Below, piece by piece: positions 35,087 to 43,769 of a stretch of 64,000 bases of DNA; position 1 is the first letter of the stretch; each line of letters starts with the position of its first letter. This stretch comes from GWE2-42-39 sp942493345 (GTDB lineage: Bacteria; Bacteroidota; Bacteroidia; Bacteroidales; Prolixibacteraceae), in assembly GCA_942493345.1 (NCBI GenBank), contig OW818695.1:1798001-1862000 (forward strand). Reading direction: 5' to 3'. The notes under the pieces were generated by a model. It was not told the DNA's origin. It worked only from the letters and a program-made list of their open reading frames with translations, and did no database searches. A program made the position numbers and the translations under genes.

Positions 35087-35120
35087 ACGAGTTGTGAGTA
35101 GCGAGTAATTAGTAGTGAGA
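35087..35120. repeat. GAGTTGTGAGTA-type simple repeat before flavin reductase
   Basis: ACGAGTTGTGAGTAGCGAGT followed by AATTAGTAGTGAGA abuts the start codon, as in front of metF at 7826. Confidence 0.5.
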
Positions 35121-35317
35121 ATGAAATTATCCACTGATTAACGAGGACAAAAGTACGAAATGAAGTTATGCTGTGGAAATTCTCAACAGGAGCAAAACAA
35201 AATAGACGGGAGAAACATAGTTCCTGCTGCTTTTTTCCATATAAATTCATAACTTGTAAACATTATTTTTTTCAGAGAAGCTACAAATCATATTCATGAA
35301 CATTAAAACTTACCAAC

Positions 35318-35767
35318 ATGAAGAACCTGATTGTCATTTTCCTTTTTATTTTTACCGCGATGCAGCTTTTTGCACAAAAATCGGAGCGGATAACCGGTAT
35401 TTGGTGGAACGATGAAAAAACGTCGAAACTTGAGGTTAAAAAAGAAGCCAATGGGACGTACTCAGCAACCATCGTCTACATTATCCCCGAAAAATACGAA
35501 AACGGGCAGCCACAAAAAGATACTGAAAATCCTGATCCAAAATTACGAGACCGTTCGAGATTAGGATTAATAATCATGTCCGGGCTTCGCTACGATGCCA
35601 AGTCGAACGAATGGAACGGAGGCCGTATTTACGACCCGCAATCGGGGAAAACCTACGATTGCTACATTTGGATGGAAGACCGCAACGACATGCTTTTTAT
35701 GAAAGGCTACGTGGTGGGCATCCGCTGGCTGGGCAAATCAACCGAGTGGACACGAACAACATTATAA
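35318..35767 (+). CDS. DUF2147 exported protein
   Basis: 149 residues with signal peptide MKNLIVIFLFIFTAMQLFAQ. DUF2147 hallmarks: ITGIWWNDEKTSKLEV at the mature N-terminus, RLGLIIMSGLRYDAKSNEWNGGRIYDPQSGKTYDC, and a C-terminal GYVVGIRWLGKSTEWTR. A small beta-barrel of the lipocalin-like sort with unknown ligand. Single gene on the plus strand. Confidence 0.9.
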   Translation: MKNLIVIFLFIFTAMQLFAQKSERITGIWWNDEKTSKLEVKKEANGTYSATIVYIIPEKYENGQPQKDTENPDPKLRDRSRLGLIIMSGLRYDAKSNEWNGGRIYDPQSGKTYDCYIWMEDRNDMLFMKGYVVGIRWLGKSTEWTRTTL

Positions 35768-35770
35768 CTT

Positions 35771-36550
35771 TTATCCTGAAACCTGGACTTTAAAACCCAG
35801 GTTTCTTATTTTTTTGGCAATGCCTTCTAACTCAACAACCGGAATCCGTTCCAATCCTTCGGTGGGCGTATCGCGATCGATGGTATAAATCATTACCTGC
35901 CGAGGTTTTATTTTCCGGAGCAGTTTCAGCCAAGCCGAAATTTCTTCTTCTGTTGTGTTATCTACCCGTTCGTTTTTGAATTCGCCCCGGACAAAAAGTG
36001 TCTGGATAATGACTTGCCCGTTAAATGCTTTCAGTCTTTCAACCGTATCGGTTACATTAAACGGACCCATCGGACAGTCAATTTTTTCAATCGTCTCAAC
36101 AAATGCTGAGTCCAGTTTCTGAATGTTGTCGTCAACTTTCAAAAGGGCGTTCACCACGTCAGTTTTGTGGATCATGGTGGCATTCGATAAAACGGCAATC
36201 CGGGCTTTCGGTGCAAACTGGTTGCGCAGTTCAATGGTGTCGTCAATAATTTCAGAAAAATCGGGATGCAAAGTAGGTTCACCATTCCCGGCAAAAGTGA
36301 TCACATCGGGACTTTCATTGGCCACTTTCATTTCCTGAAGCTTTTCCTGCATCTTTTCTTTCACTTGCTGCCGTGTCGGAAGGACAGCTTTTTTCTCCCG
36401 TTTGCGGGGAGTCCAGCCGCATTCGCAATAAATACAATCGAAAGAGCAAACTTTTGTGTCGACAGGCAACAGGTTCACGCCCAGTGAAATTCCGAGACGG
36501 CGGCTCCGCACCGGACCGAAAATAATTTTATCGAACAAAAACGTGGACAT
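35771..36550 (-). CDS. Radical SAM protein
   Basis: 259 residues from the ATG at 36550 (MSTFLFDKIIFGPVRSRRLG). The 4Fe-4S motif is CSFDCIYCECGW; SAM-binding GNGEPTLHPDF follows. PVRSRRLGISLGVNLLP is typical of a group of small bacteroidetal radical SAM proteins of unknown substrate. A longer upstream frame exists, but its residues (e.g. FINRQSLIINL) come from AT-rich spacer. It lies downstream of the amidohydrolase remnant on the same strand. Confidence 0.9.
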   Translation of the reverse strand: MSTFLFDKIIFGPVRSRRLGISLGVNLLPVDTKVCSFDCIYCECGWTPRKREKKAVLPTRQQVKEKMQEKLQEMKVANESPDVITFAGNGEPTLHPDFSEIIDDTIELRNQFAPKARIAVLSNATMIHKTDVVNALLKVDDNIQKLDSAFVETIEKIDCPMGPFNVTDTVERLKAFNGQVIIQTLFVRGEFKNERVDNTTEEEISAWLKLLRKIKPRQVMIYTIDRDTPTEGLERIPVVELEGIAKKIRNLGFKVQVSG

Positions 36551-36675
36551 AAGCAGATTGATAATTAATGATTGGCGATTGATGAATGGTTTTATGCTGA
36601 ACAACTTCATTTTTAAAAAGACAACCATCATCTCCCAGCTCCAAATTTTTGTCAAAAGTAAAACGATGCGGGCGA

Positions 36676-37047
36676 TTAAACTAATTTTTTCAGTTTGCTT
36701 TTTTCGGTGAGCTTCAAATTCGTCAGATTGAGCGGAGAAATTAAAAATACCGATACTTTTTGCCCCGGGACAAAACCGCAATTGCCTCCAGAAAGTAGGC
36801 TTTTCAGTATTTCTTCCAGCGATTTTTGTGGCATTTGCAGTTGAACGTTTCTCAACTTTTCAATGGTCAGCCCTGCAATTTCCGGCACAAGGATGCCGCT
36901 GTGAAATTCGAGCCGTTCGATTTCGCTAATTTGCCCTTCGGTATCAATTAATTCCTGTACAACACCTTGCCTGTCGATAACAAGGATGCCGTTCTTCAGC
37001 GGCGGCGAAGCAAGAGGCAAAATATAATGTGCTGAGAATTTTTTCAC
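36676..37047 (-). pseudogene. Amidohydrolase remnant lacking the catalytic barrel
   Basis: A 123-residue ORF from a GTG at 37047, 10 bases after the DUF4296 stop. Its N-terminus (KKFSAHYILPLASPPLKNGILVID...SGILVPEI) matches the composite beta domain that opens bacteroidetal deaminase-like amidohydrolases. Its C-terminus (LTIEKLRNVQLQMPQKSLEEIL...PGQKVSVFLISPLNLTNLKLTEKSKLKKLV) matches their final helix and beta segment. Everything between, including the HxH motif and the metal-binding TIM barrel, is absent. The gene therefore looks internally deleted by some 250 codons, yet both ends remain in one frame. It may be a decayed pseudogene or a retained structural domain. Confidence 0.65.
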
Positions 37048-37057
37048 CCTGTGCCGT

Positions 37058-37474
37058 TTACTGGGTACCAAATTGGTAATCTTCCGCCGGTTTTTCTGCC
37101 TCGTTGCCAACGTTTAATTCCTGAGATCCCGCTGCTTGCTCTTCCATCCCCTTCAGGATGTTGATCACATCATTGTACATTTTTTCGTATTCCTTTGGAT
37201 GGCTGGAATAATAAACAACCGAACGAACGAACACACTATCGGGGACATCGTACTTCGCCAAAACCGAATAATATAAATCGGTTGATGATAATTTTAGCGA
37301 ATCGTTTATTTCGTATTGACGCTGACCTATTGCTTTTGCCAGATGCATATCGGCCAGCATTTTTATCATTTGTTTTTTACCGATCAGATGGTCGGGTCTG
37401 GGGATATCTTTTTCTCTACAAGAAAAAGACACAAAAAATATCGCTATCAACAATATCGAAACGAAATGCTTCAT
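37058..37474 (-). CDS. DUF4296 lipoprotein
   Basis: 138 residues with a lipoprotein signal (AIFFVSFSCREKDIP). The core IGKKQMIKMLADMHLAKAIGQRQ...LYYSVLAKYDVPDSVFVRSVVYYSSHPKEYEKMYNDVINIL is the DUF4296 pattern. Known in Bacteroidota next to amidohydrolase genes, as here. Function unknown. The Glu-rich tail has no recognised motif. Confidence 0.88.
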   Translation of the reverse strand: MKHFVSILLIAIFFVSFSCREKDIPRPDHLIGKKQMIKMLADMHLAKAIGQRQYEINDSLKLSSTDLYYSVLAKYDVPDSVFVRSVVYYSSHPKEYEKMYNDVINILKGMEEQAAGSQELNVGNEAEKPAEDYQFGTQ

Positions 37475-37565
37475 ATTTTTTTCATTACCGCCTCAAAGTT
37501 AGAATTCCAGTCTTTAAAAAGAAGGACTTTTTTATTAAAAAAGATTAATTATCCGGAACCTTCGT

Positions 37566-38933
37566 TTAATTTTTTTTACTGAATATTTTCCGAAAAAACT
37601 CGTCAACCCGGCTAACCTGTTCAATTTCGATGGAATAATTTTTCAGGTTGACATTTTTTATATTCTTCGGAATAAAAATCTTTTTGAAACCCAGTTTTTC
37701 AGCTTCGCCGATACGTTGTTCCAGCCGGTTTACCGACCTGATTTCGCCCGACAGACCCACTTCCCCGGCAAAGCAGAAAAGTTTATCAACCGGCAGGTCG
37801 AAGTTCGATGAAAGAATGGCCGTAATCACCGCCAGGTCAATTGCCGGGTCGTCGACTTTGATGCCGCCGGCAATATTCAGAAACACATCTTTAACGGCCA
37901 GTTTGAACCCGGCGCGCTTTTCCAGTACAGCCAGCAACATGTTCATGCGGCGCAAATCGAACCCGGTTGACGAACGTTGCGGAGTCCCGTAAACAGCCGA
38001 GCTGGTGAGCGACTGAATTTCGATCAGCAGCGGGCGCACTCCTTCGATTGCCGCGGCAATGGCTGTTCCGCTCAATCCATCGTGATCTTGGTTGATCAGC
38101 AATTCCGAAGGATTGTTTACTTCGCGCAAACCATTGCTTTGCATCTCGAAAATTCCCAATTCAGAGGTCGAGCCGAAACGATTTTTCATCGATCGCAAAA
38201 TCCGGTACATATATTGGTTCTCACCTTCAAACTGAAGCACGGTATCCACAATATGTTCCAGCACTTTGGGCCCTGCAAGGCTACCATCTTTGGTAATGTG
38301 CCCAATCAGGATTACCGGCACCATGTTTTCTTTGGCGTATTTCAGGATGCCGTTGGCGCATTCCCTGATCTGGCTCACCGAACCGGGTGATGATTCGATG
38401 TATTCGGTCGATACCGTTTGGATGGAGTCGATCACCATCAAATCTGGTTCGAGCGCCGCAGCTTGTATCAGGATATTTTCCAGCGATGTTTCGCTCAGAA
38501 AATAGCAATGTTCGTTTTCTTTTTGCAATCGTTGTGCGCGCAGTTTTATCTGGTGGATGCTTTCTTCGCCCGACACGTAAAGCACTTTCCGGTCTTTCAT
38601 GTCGAGGGCGATTTGTAGTGCCAGTGTCGATTTGCCGATGCCCGGCTCGCCGCCAATCAGCACCAGCGAACCATCGACTAGCCCACCACCCAAAACACGG
38701 TTTAATTCTGCGTTTTTGGTGTCGATGCGCTCGGCCATTTCCGCCGAAACTTCGCTTAATTTCCGGGCCAGGCTTCCTGTCGACGTCCTTGAAGGCATTG
38801 TGTTTTTAATTTCTTTTACCAGCACTTCTTCCACGTAGCTGTTCCAACTATCGCACGAAGGACATTTCCCGATCCATTTCGGCGATTGAGCTCCGCATTG
38901 CTGACAGGTATATATCGTTTTTACCTTTGCCAT
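37566..38933 (-). CDS. radA: DNA repair protein RadA
   Basis: RecA-like branch-migration ATPase for homologous recombination. The 455 residues show the N-terminal zinc finger (Cys10, 13, 24, 27 in CQQCGAQSPKWIGKCPSC), Walker A GGEPGIGKST, the RadA-specific KNRFGSTSELGIFEM (KNRFG), and a C-terminal Lon-protease-like domain (GIKVDDPAIDLAVITAILSS). It starts one base after the rfaE2 stop region in the same direction; the two may be co-transcribed. Confidence 0.97.
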   Translation of the reverse strand: MAKVKTIYTCQQCGAQSPKWIGKCPSCDSWNSYVEEVLVKEIKNTMPSRTSTGSLARKLSEVSAEMAERIDTKNAELNRVLGGGLVDGSLVLIGGEPGIGKSTLALQIALDMKDRKVLYVSGEESIHQIKLRAQRLQKENEHCYFLSETSLENILIQAAALEPDLMVIDSIQTVSTEYIESSPGSVSQIRECANGILKYAKENMVPVILIGHITKDGSLAGPKVLEHIVDTVLQFEGENQYMYRILRSMKNRFGSTSELGIFEMQSNGLREVNNPSELLINQDHDGLSGTAIAAAIEGVRPLLIEIQSLTSSAVYGTPQRSSTGFDLRRMNMLLAVLEKRAGFKLAVKDVFLNIAGGIKVDDPAIDLAVITAILSSNFDLPVDKLFCFAGEVGLSGEIRSVNRLEQRIGEAEKLGFKKIFIPKNIKNVNLKNYSIEIEQVSRVDEFFRKIFSKKN

Positions 38934-39431
38934 TTATTTCTCATTTTTCAGTTTCCGGATAATTTCTGAAGTTGAAAAACCCGGCGTTAAATCAATACGT
39001 TCAACCGAACCGCCTTTGGCCAGTACAATATCGTACCCGGCAATTTCTTCGAGTTGGTATTCTTTGCCTTTTACCAGCACATCAGGCTGAATTCTTCCGA
39101 TCAGTTCGTAGGGTGTTTCTTCATCGAAAAGAATCACTGCATCAACCATTTGTAGCGAGGCCAGTAAATAAGCGCGCGACTGCTGGTCGAAAATTGGACG
39201 GTCGGGGCCTTTCAGCATTTTCACCGAAGCGTCGGAATTCAAACCCACAATGAGTTTGTCGCCAAACGTGGCTGATTTTATCAGGCTGTCGGCATGGCCA
39301 CGATGCAGAATATCGAAACAACCGTTGGTAAAAACCAGCTTGTAGTTGTGGTTTTTCCAGCTTTTCAACGTTTCGAAAAACGCCGGGAAAGATGGAAATA
39401 TTTTGTTTTGTATTGCCTGATCTGAATTCAT
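38934..39431 (-). CDS. rfaE2: D-glycero-beta-D-manno-heptose 1-phosphate adenylyltransferase-like (RfaE2)
   Basis: 165 residues from the ATG at 39431; further upstream frame lies in the panD terminator and is discounted. Cytidylyltransferase-fold motif FTNGCFDILHRGHADSL (HxGH) and DRPIFDQQSRAYLLASLQMVD, with the end motif GFSTSEIIRKL. In LPS core synthesis it activates heptose-1-phosphate as ADP-heptose. The kinase half is not fused here, as usual in this phylum. Confidence 0.9.
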   Translation of the reverse strand: MNSDQAIQNKIFPSFPAFFETLKSWKNHNYKLVFTNGCFDILHRGHADSLIKSATFGDKLIVGLNSDASVKMLKGPDRPIFDQQSRAYLLASLQMVDAVILFDEETPYELIGRIQPDVLVKGKEYQLEEIAGYDIVLAKGGSVERIDLTPGFSTSEIIRKLKNEK

Positions 39432-39465
39432 TTTATATGGAATGCTGCAATTGATTTTATGTAAA

Positions 39466-39501
39466 AATAAAAAAACCTCACTGTTTTTGAACAATGAGGT
39501 T
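39466..39501 (-). terminator. Rho-independent terminator of panCD
   Basis: Minus strand: AACCTCA..TGTT, loop, AACA..TGAGGTT followed by TTTTT. Lies between panD and rfaE2. Confidence 0.85.
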
Positions 39502-39526
39502 GTAACTTATTTCAGAATAGGATTTA

Positions 39527-39877
39527 CTATACTAGTTTGTTGGTATCGGTGTCAGGGAAGACCAGTCTGGGTTTAAACGTTTTGGCTTCCTCGAAGTCCA
39601 TCATCGCATACGACATGATAATCACCACATCGCCGACAGCTACTTTGCGGGCGGCAGGCCCATTCAGGCAAATCACGCCAGAACCTCGCTCACCCCGAAT
39701 TATATAAGTATCCAGCCGTTCGCCGTTGTTGATGTTTACCACCTGAACTTTTTCGTTCTCAATCAGGTTTGCAGCATCCATCAAATCTTCGTCAATGGTG
39801 ATGCTCCCCACATATTGCAGGTTGGCCTCGGTTACCGAAACCTTGTGTATTTTCGATTTACAAACTTCGATGAACAT
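39527..39877 (-). CDS. panD: Aspartate 1-decarboxylase proenzyme
   Basis: Makes beta-alanine for pantothenate. 116 residues; self-cleavage site Gly24-Ser25 in YVGSITIDEDLM yields the pyruvoyl group, and ERLDTYIIRGERGSGVICLNGPAAR is conserved. Separated from panC by 13 bases, so the two steps that supply and use beta-alanine share a transcript ending at a strong terminator. Confidence 0.96.
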   Translation of the reverse strand: MFIEVCKSKIHKVSVTEANLQYVGSITIDEDLMDAANLIENEKVQVVNINNGERLDTYIIRGERGSGVICLNGPAARKVAVGDVVIIMSYAMMDFEEAKTFKPRLVFPDTDTNKLV

Positions 39878-39890
39878 TTTATTTGTCTAT

Positions 39891-40733
39891 CTAGTTGAAA
39901 ATAATGTTATCAATCAATCGTATTTTGCCACAATGAACAGCTATACAGCCTACTTTGTTTACTGGTTCGTTCCAATTTTCAACCGTCTGGAGCTTTTCAT
40001 CGTCAACAATTTCAAAGTACTCGACTTTCAGATATTCGTTTTCGTCAATTCGTGCAATCACCCATTCACAAAGTTCTTTTACGGACATTTCGTTCGTTTT
40101 GTTCCTTGCTTCGAAGAGTGTTTGCGAAATATGTACTGCATTCCTCCGTTGGTCGGCATCAAGTAATATGTTCCTCGAACTCATTGCCAGTCCGTCGGCT
40201 TCACGAATAATCGGGCAGGGAACAATTTCGAGCGGCAAATTTAACTGTTTTACCAATGCTTTTATGATGGTCAGTTGCTGAAAGTCTTTTTGCCCGAAAA
40301 AAGCTTTGTCGGGCTGCACCATATCGAACAGCTTGCTTACCACTTGCGCCACCCCGTTGAAATGCCCCGGGCGGTGTTTGCCTTCCATCACCGATTCCAG
40401 TGTTCCGAAGTTAAACTGGCGGGTATCCGGTTCCGGATAAACTTCCTCCACTTCAGGAGAAAAAACCAGCCGACAGGCTGTTGATTCAAGCAATATTAAA
40501 TCTTTATTAAGGTCTCTCGGGTAGCGTTTTAAATCTTCCTTATCGTTGAATTGCGTTGGGTTCACAAAGATGCTGACCACTACAAAACCAGTTTGTTGTC
40601 CCGCTTCATTAACCAACGAAATATGCCCGGGGTGCAAGGCTCCCATAGTTGGCACAAAGCCAATTGTTTTACCTTCTTTTTTTACGTTGTCGAGCACTGC
40701 CCGAAGTTCGCTTATGCGCTTTACAACCTGCAT
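39891..40733 (-). CDS. panC: Pantothenate synthetase
   Basis: Condenses pantoate with beta-alanine. 280 residues; HxGH motif in VPTMGALHPGHISLV, FVNPTQFNDKEDL, QDKAFFGQKDFQQL-type block, and RNILLD. Normal length. First gene of panCD, divergent from the glycogen-synthase-like gene. Confidence 0.96.
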   Translation of the reverse strand: MQVVKRISELRAVLDNVKKEGKTIGFVPTMGALHPGHISLVNEAGQQTGFVVVSIFVNPTQFNDKEDLKRYPRDLNKDLILLESTACRLVFSPEVEEVYPEPDTRQFNFGTLESVMEGKHRPGHFNGVAQVVSKLFDMVQPDKAFFGQKDFQQLTIIKALVKQLNLPLEIVPCPIIREADGLAMSSRNILLDADQRRNAVHISQTLFEARNKTNEMSVKELCEWVIARIDENEYLKVEYFEIVDDEKLQTVENWNEPVNKVGCIAVHCGKIRLIDNIIFN

Positions 40734-40830
40734 TTTTGCAAATTTAGAGGGTGCAAAGTAAATAAATATTCCAATACAAAGCCATGACTTTAAAATTCAG
40801 TTTAATTCAAAAAGCAGATAATATGCTGAA

Positions 40831-40862
40831 ATTGAATATTCGCGATATTTTTACTAATTTTG
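40831..40862 (+). promoter_or_regulatory. Promoter of the glycogen-synthase-like gene
   Basis: TTG at 40832-40834, 20-base spacer, TAATTTTG at 40855-40862. It places the transcript start near 40869, excluding an earlier in-frame ATG at 40860 and supporting translation from 40887. Confidence 0.6.
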
Positions 40863-40886
40863 CAACATCAAAAGTCAGGAAAATAC

Positions 40887-41690
40887 ATGGAAAAGAAAAA
40901 AATCTTGTTCATCTCTTCAGAAATTACTCCATACCTTCCGGAAACCGAAATGTCAGTTAAATCGCGTTATTTACCACAGGGCATTCAGGAACGTGGACGT
41001 GAAATCCGGACTTTTATGCCGAGATATGGATGTGTGAACGAACGCCGGAATCAACTGCATGAGGTAATTCGGCTTTCAGGGATGAATCTGGTTATCGACG
41101 ATGCCGACCACCCTTTGATCATAAAAGTGGCTTCGATTCAATCGGCCCGCATGCAAGTATATTTTATCGATAATGAAGATTATTTTCACCGAAAACGGGT
41201 TTTGACCGATAAAGATGGAATTGAATTTCCGGACAACGATGAAAAGGCAATTTTCTTTGCCCGCGGCGTTCTCGAAACGGTTATCAAACTGCGATGGGCT
41301 CCCGATTTAATTCATTGTCACGGCTGGTTGACCTCATTGGTGCCTTTGTATATTAAAAAATATTATCACGACGATCCGTTGTTTTCCCATTCCAAGGTAG
41401 TGTATTCGATTTACAACGATGCTTTTAAAAATCCTCTCGATTCGAGGTTTTCAGAAAAAGTATTACTGGAAGGAATTCGCAAAGATGATCTTAATCTGAT
41501 TGAAGAGCCAACCTTTATAAATATCAGTAAACTGGCTGTTCAATATGCTGATGCAGTTATTCAGGGAAGTGAAAAAATTAATTCCGAAGTTTTGGATTTC
41601 ACTAAATCGAACAAAGAATTATTCCTGACGTATCAGCCGGAAGATACTTATATTGATGCATATAACAGCTTTTACGATAAAGTTTTTTAA
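40887..41690 (+). CDS. Glycogen/starch synthase-like protein, N-terminal (GT5) half only
   Basis: 267 residues. KKKILFISSEITPYLPET, VYFIDNEDYFHRK, DLIHCHGWLTSLVPLYIKKYY and VVYSIYND match the N-terminal Rossmann domain of GT5 glycogen synthases. The usual ADP-glucose loop (KTGGLAD-type) is replaced by a KSRYLP segment, and the C-terminal Rossmann domain is missing altogether. It cannot be a normal synthase. Similar half-length proteins occur next to panC in this phylum as I recall, which argues for a conserved non-catalytic role rather than decay. Followed by its own terminator. Confidence 0.85.
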   Translation: MEKKKILFISSEITPYLPETEMSVKSRYLPQGIQERGREIRTFMPRYGCVNERRNQLHEVIRLSGMNLVIDDADHPLIIKVASIQSARMQVYFIDNEDYFHRKRVLTDKDGIEFPDNDEKAIFFARGVLETVIKLRWAPDLIHCHGWLTSLVPLYIKKYYHDDPLFSHSKVVYSIYNDAFKNPLDSRFSEKVLLEGIRKDDLNLIEEPTFINISKLAVQYADAVIQGSEKINSEVLDFTKSNKELFLTYQPEDTYIDAYNSFYDKVF

Positions 41691-41710
41691 CAAAAAAATG
41701 AAATAAAAGA

Positions 41711-41752
41711 AAAAGGCAATAATCAAAAATTTGATCATTGCCTTTTTCTTTT
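41711..41752 (+). terminator. Rho-independent terminator
   Basis: AAAAGGCAAT..ATCAAA / TTTGAT..ATTGCCTTTT, followed by TCTTTTT. Confidence 0.85.
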
Positions 41753-41788
41753 TGCTTTAGCGATGTATTCTGGTGTTTTTTAAAAATT

Positions 41789-41796
41789 TATCTTTG
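41789..41796 (+). promoter_or_regulatory. Promoter -7 element of glmS
   Basis: TATCTTTG, a perfect TAnnTTTG, 41 bases before the glmS start; -33 unclear. Confidence 0.45.
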
Positions 41797-41837
41797 ACTT
41801 TTTACCTGAATATTGAGTTTTCCATAAAATAAATACC

Positions 41838-43676
41838 ATGTGCGGAATTGTAGGTTATATCGGAGATAAAAATGTTTACCCAATACTTATTGGCGGATTA
41901 CAACGATTGGAATATCGCGGATACGACTCGGCCGGAATTGCGATTTTCAATGATGATTTGAAAGTGTACAAATGCAAAGGCAAGGTCAGCGACCTGGAAA
42001 ACCATGTGGCCAACAAAGATATTCACGGGACCGTTGGGATGGGACACACCCGCTGGGCAACACACGGTGAACCAAACGATGTCAATGCCCATCCGCATAC
42101 ATCGATGAACGGAAATTTTGTGCTGGTACACAACGGCATCATCGAAAACTATGCTGAAATAAAATCGGATCTGATAAAAAAAGGAATTGTTTTTAAAACG
42201 GAAACCGACACCGAAGTACTTCCCAACTTGATTGAATATTATTACGAAAAAGGCGAAAACGTTTCTGCCGAGCTGGCTGTTCGTATGGCCTTGTCGAAAG
42301 TAGTGGGAGCATACGGAATTGTGGTTTTTTGCAAAAACGAACCCGACAAGCTGATCGCTGTCCGAAAAGGCAGTCCGCTGGTAGTGGGCATTGGCCGCGG
42401 CGAATATTTCCTTGCCTCCGATGCTTCGCCCATTGTTGAATATACCGACAGCGTGATCTACTTAAACGACGAAGATGTGGCCATTGTCAGTAGAGACGGC
42501 TTGATGCTGAAAACGATACAAAACGACCCGGTGGCATTTAAAGTCACAAAAGTTGACCTCAGCATTGGCGATCTCGAAAAAGGAGATTTCGAACATTTCA
42601 TGCTGAAGGAGATTTTCGAGCAACCAAAAACTATCGCCGACACGTTCAGGGGAAGAATTAAAGCCGATCAGTCGGACATTGTGTTGGGAGGGCTGATTGA
42701 CATTTTCCCGAAGCTGCTTGAGGCCGACAGGATCATTATTATCGGCTGTGGAACTTCGTGGCATGCGGCCCTCATCGGTGAGTACATGATTGAAGAATAT
42801 GCACGCATCCCGGTTGAAGTTGAATATGCTTCAGAGTTCAGGTACCGAAAACCTATCCTGAGGAAAAAAGACGTGGTGATTGCTATTAGCCAGAGTGGAG
42901 AAACTGCTGATACACTGGCTGCACTGCAAATGGCTAAAGAAAATGGGGCGACTATTCTCGGCATTTGCAATGTCGTAGGTTCGAGCATTGCGCGCGAAAC
43001 CGACGGCGGTGTTTACACCCATGCCGGCATGGAAATTGGTGTGGCATCGACCAAAGCGTTTACTGCCCAGGTGACGGTGATGATTATGTTGGCGCTAAAA
43101 CTAGCAAAAGAAAAAGGCACTATTGCCCCGGAACTATACGGTTCGCTAATCCGCGATTTAGCTGAAGTACCCGAAAAAGTAAAATCAATTCTTGTTAAAC
43201 ATCCGCATATTAAAGATGTTGCCGAGAAATATAAAGATGCCATCAATGCCCTTTACCTGGGACGCGGGTATCTTTTCCCGGTCGCGTTGGAAGGCGCTTT
43301 AAAATTGAAGGAAATTTCGTACATCCATGCCGAAGGATATGCTGCCGGAGAAATGAAGCACGGGCCAATTGCCTTGGTTGATACGAACCTCCCCGTTCTG
43401 GTTGTTGCTGCAAAAGATGATTATTACGAGAAAATTGTCAGCAATATTCAGGAAGTAAAAGCACGAAAAGGAAATATTATTGCTGTCGTTACTGAAGGCG
43501 ACAGCCGCCTGAGGGAAATGTGCGACGATGTGTTTGAAATTCCCAAATCGCATCCGTCTATTGCACCTCTTTTGGCCATCATTCCTTTGCAATTATTTTC
43601 GTATTATATTGCTGTCTTGCGTGGTTGTAATGTCGACCAGCCACGAAACCTGGCCAAGTCGGTTACGGTGGAGTAG
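41838..43676 (+). CDS. glmS: Glutamine--fructose-6-phosphate aminotransferase (isomerizing)
   Basis: First step of UDP-GlcNAc synthesis: makes glucosamine-6-phosphate. 612 residues. The N-terminal amidotransferase has the nucleophile Cys2 (MCGIVGYIG) and GMGHTRWATHG; two SIS domains follow (IIGCGTSWHAALIGEYMIEE, ISQSGETADTLAAL, YLGRGYLFPVALEGALKLKEISYIHAEGY), ending in the conserved PRNLAKSVTVE. No glmS ribozyme features were seen in the short leader. Confidence 0.97.
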   Translation: MCGIVGYIGDKNVYPILIGGLQRLEYRGYDSAGIAIFNDDLKVYKCKGKVSDLENHVANKDIHGTVGMGHTRWATHGEPNDVNAHPHTSMNGNFVLVHNGIIENYAEIKSDLIKKGIVFKTETDTEVLPNLIEYYYEKGENVSAELAVRMALSKVVGAYGIVVFCKNEPDKLIAVRKGSPLVVGIGRGEYFLASDASPIVEYTDSVIYLNDEDVAIVSRDGLMLKTIQNDPVAFKVTKVDLSIGDLEKGDFEHFMLKEIFEQPKTIADTFRGRIKADQSDIVLGGLIDIFPKLLEADRIIIIGCGTSWHAALIGEYMIEEYARIPVEVEYASEFRYRKPILRKKDVVIAISQSGETADTLAALQMAKENGATILGICNVVGSSIARETDGGVYTHAGMEIGVASTKAFTAQVTVMIMLALKLAKEKGTIAPELYGSLIRDLAEVPEKVKSILVKHPHIKDVAEKYKDAINALYLGRGYLFPVALEGALKLKEISYIHAEGYAAGEMKHGPIALVDTNLPVLVVAAKDDYYEKIVSNIQEVKARKGNIIAVVTEGDSRLREMCDDVFEIPKSHPSIAPLLAIIPLQLFSYYIAVLRGCNVDQPRNLAKSVTVE

Positions 43677-43726
43677 TCGGTTTTTAACTGATGTATCAGC
43701 CAGGTAAAAAAAACAGAAACTTTAAG

Positions 43727-43734
43727 TACTTTTG
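43727..43734 (+). promoter_or_regulatory. Promoter -7 element of the pterin operon
   Basis: TACTTTTG, perfect TAnnTTTG, 35 bases before the TTG start at 43770; no good -33. Confidence 0.45.
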
Positions 43735-43769
43735 AACTGTTTTACAGAGAATAACTAAGACAAACTAAA

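Noticed and set aside
36551..36781. 77-residue N-terminal extension of the radical SAM protein
   Set aside because: Encoded by AT-rich spacer and the end of the previous gene; family proteins start at the MSTFLFDKIIFGPVRSRRLG block.
41691..41837. glmS ribozyme
   Set aside because: Leader too short after the terminator and promoter; no ribozyme core recognised.
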